DNA from: Dehalococcoidia bacterium | Lineage (GTDB): Bacteria; Chloroflexota; Dehalococcoidia; Tepidiformales; Tepidiformaceae | Length of the DNA stretch: 5,642 nt | Direction of reading: 5' to 3' | Assembly (NCBI GenBank): GCA_009838385.1 | Contig: VXRS01000303.1 | Coordinates: 1-5,642, forward strand | Shown here: positions 5,541 through 5,642 of the stretch, one piece after another | Position numbering within the stretch: position 1 is the first letter of the stretch | Layout: every line of letters starts with the position of its first letter | Translations under genes and position numbers: made by a program | The notes under the pieces: model-generated | The model's input: the letters and a program-made list of their open reading frames with translations, nothing else | Databases searched by the model: none | What the model was told of the DNA's origin: nothing

Positions 5541-5642
5541 GCGCTCCCTCCACCGTTTGCGGGCAGTCAAAACATTCCCGCGACAGGCGGACCTATTCTG
5601 AACGTTCGAGTGAGACCTGTGTAGGGTGCTACTGTCCGGGAG
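5541..5642. other. Right-edge intergenic region, upstream of the membrane protein operon
   Basis: These 102 bases hold no supported gene. They contain the leader of the minus-strand operon and an 8-bp palindrome GAACGTTC at 5600-5607. Near the edge, GTGCTACTGTCCGGG distantly resembles, on the + strand, the possible promoter contexts before the HAD and second P450 genes. No convincing -10/-35 pair for the minus-strand operon was found; the nearest is CAGAAT beside the palindrome, without a -35. Confidence 0.5.
5546..5551 (-). promoter_or_regulatory. Shine-Dalgarno site that decides the membrane protein start
   Basis: On the minus strand, GGAGGG lies 5 nt before the GTG at 5540. It is much stronger than anything before the TTG at 5570 and therefore sets the preferred start. 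Confidence 0.65.

Noticed and set aside
5571..5575. ATG on the minus strand at 5575 as the start of the membrane protein
   Set aside because: It is out of frame and is followed at once by TTT TGA, so it can encode only two residues.

Overview
The window is about two-thirds G+C and densely coding. It suggests a high-GC bacterium that uses ATG and GTG starts and GGAGG-type ribosome binding sites. The mix of soluble class-I-type cytochromes P450, an alpha/beta hydrolase, a HAD phosphatase and a UPF0104-type membrane protein would fit Actinomycetota or a high-GC Chloroflexota lineage. Nothing in the window decides between them. I see no RNA gene, CRISPR array, insertion sequence, integrase or phage gene.

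Left half (1-3496, all on the + strand). The window opens inside a cytochrome P450 that ends at 624. An alpha/beta hydrolase follows 12 nt later and is very probably co-transcribed with it. After a 64-nt gap comes a HAD-superfamily phosphatase with clearly lower G+C than its neighbours, then a 114-nt gap and a complete second P450 of 412 residues. The two P450s are distinct in sequence and are not a recent tandem duplication. Together with the hydrolase they look like part of a set that oxidises and then hydrolyses a hydrophobic substrate. No ferredoxin, reductase or regulator lies inside the window, and the substrate cannot be read from the sequence.

Right half (3506-5540, all on the - strand). 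A three-gene operon reads right to left: a polytopic membrane protein of the lysylphosphatidylglycerol synthase TM/UPF0104 family, a 115-residue TfoX/MmcQ-YjbR-like protein, and a DUF2461 protein. Both junctions are 4-nt ATGA stop/start overlaps, so the three are probably translationally coupled. The operon converges on the second P450 with only 9 nt between the stop codons, and a small perfect inverted repeat spans both stops.

The last 102 bases (5541-5642) hold the leader of the membrane protein gene and an 8-bp palindrome. They may also hold a divergent promoter for a gene off the right edge. I do not see a clearly new molecular system. The items most worth checking are the P450/hydrolase set, the extra loop before the heme cysteine of the first P450, and the tightly coupled operon of three poorly characterised families.
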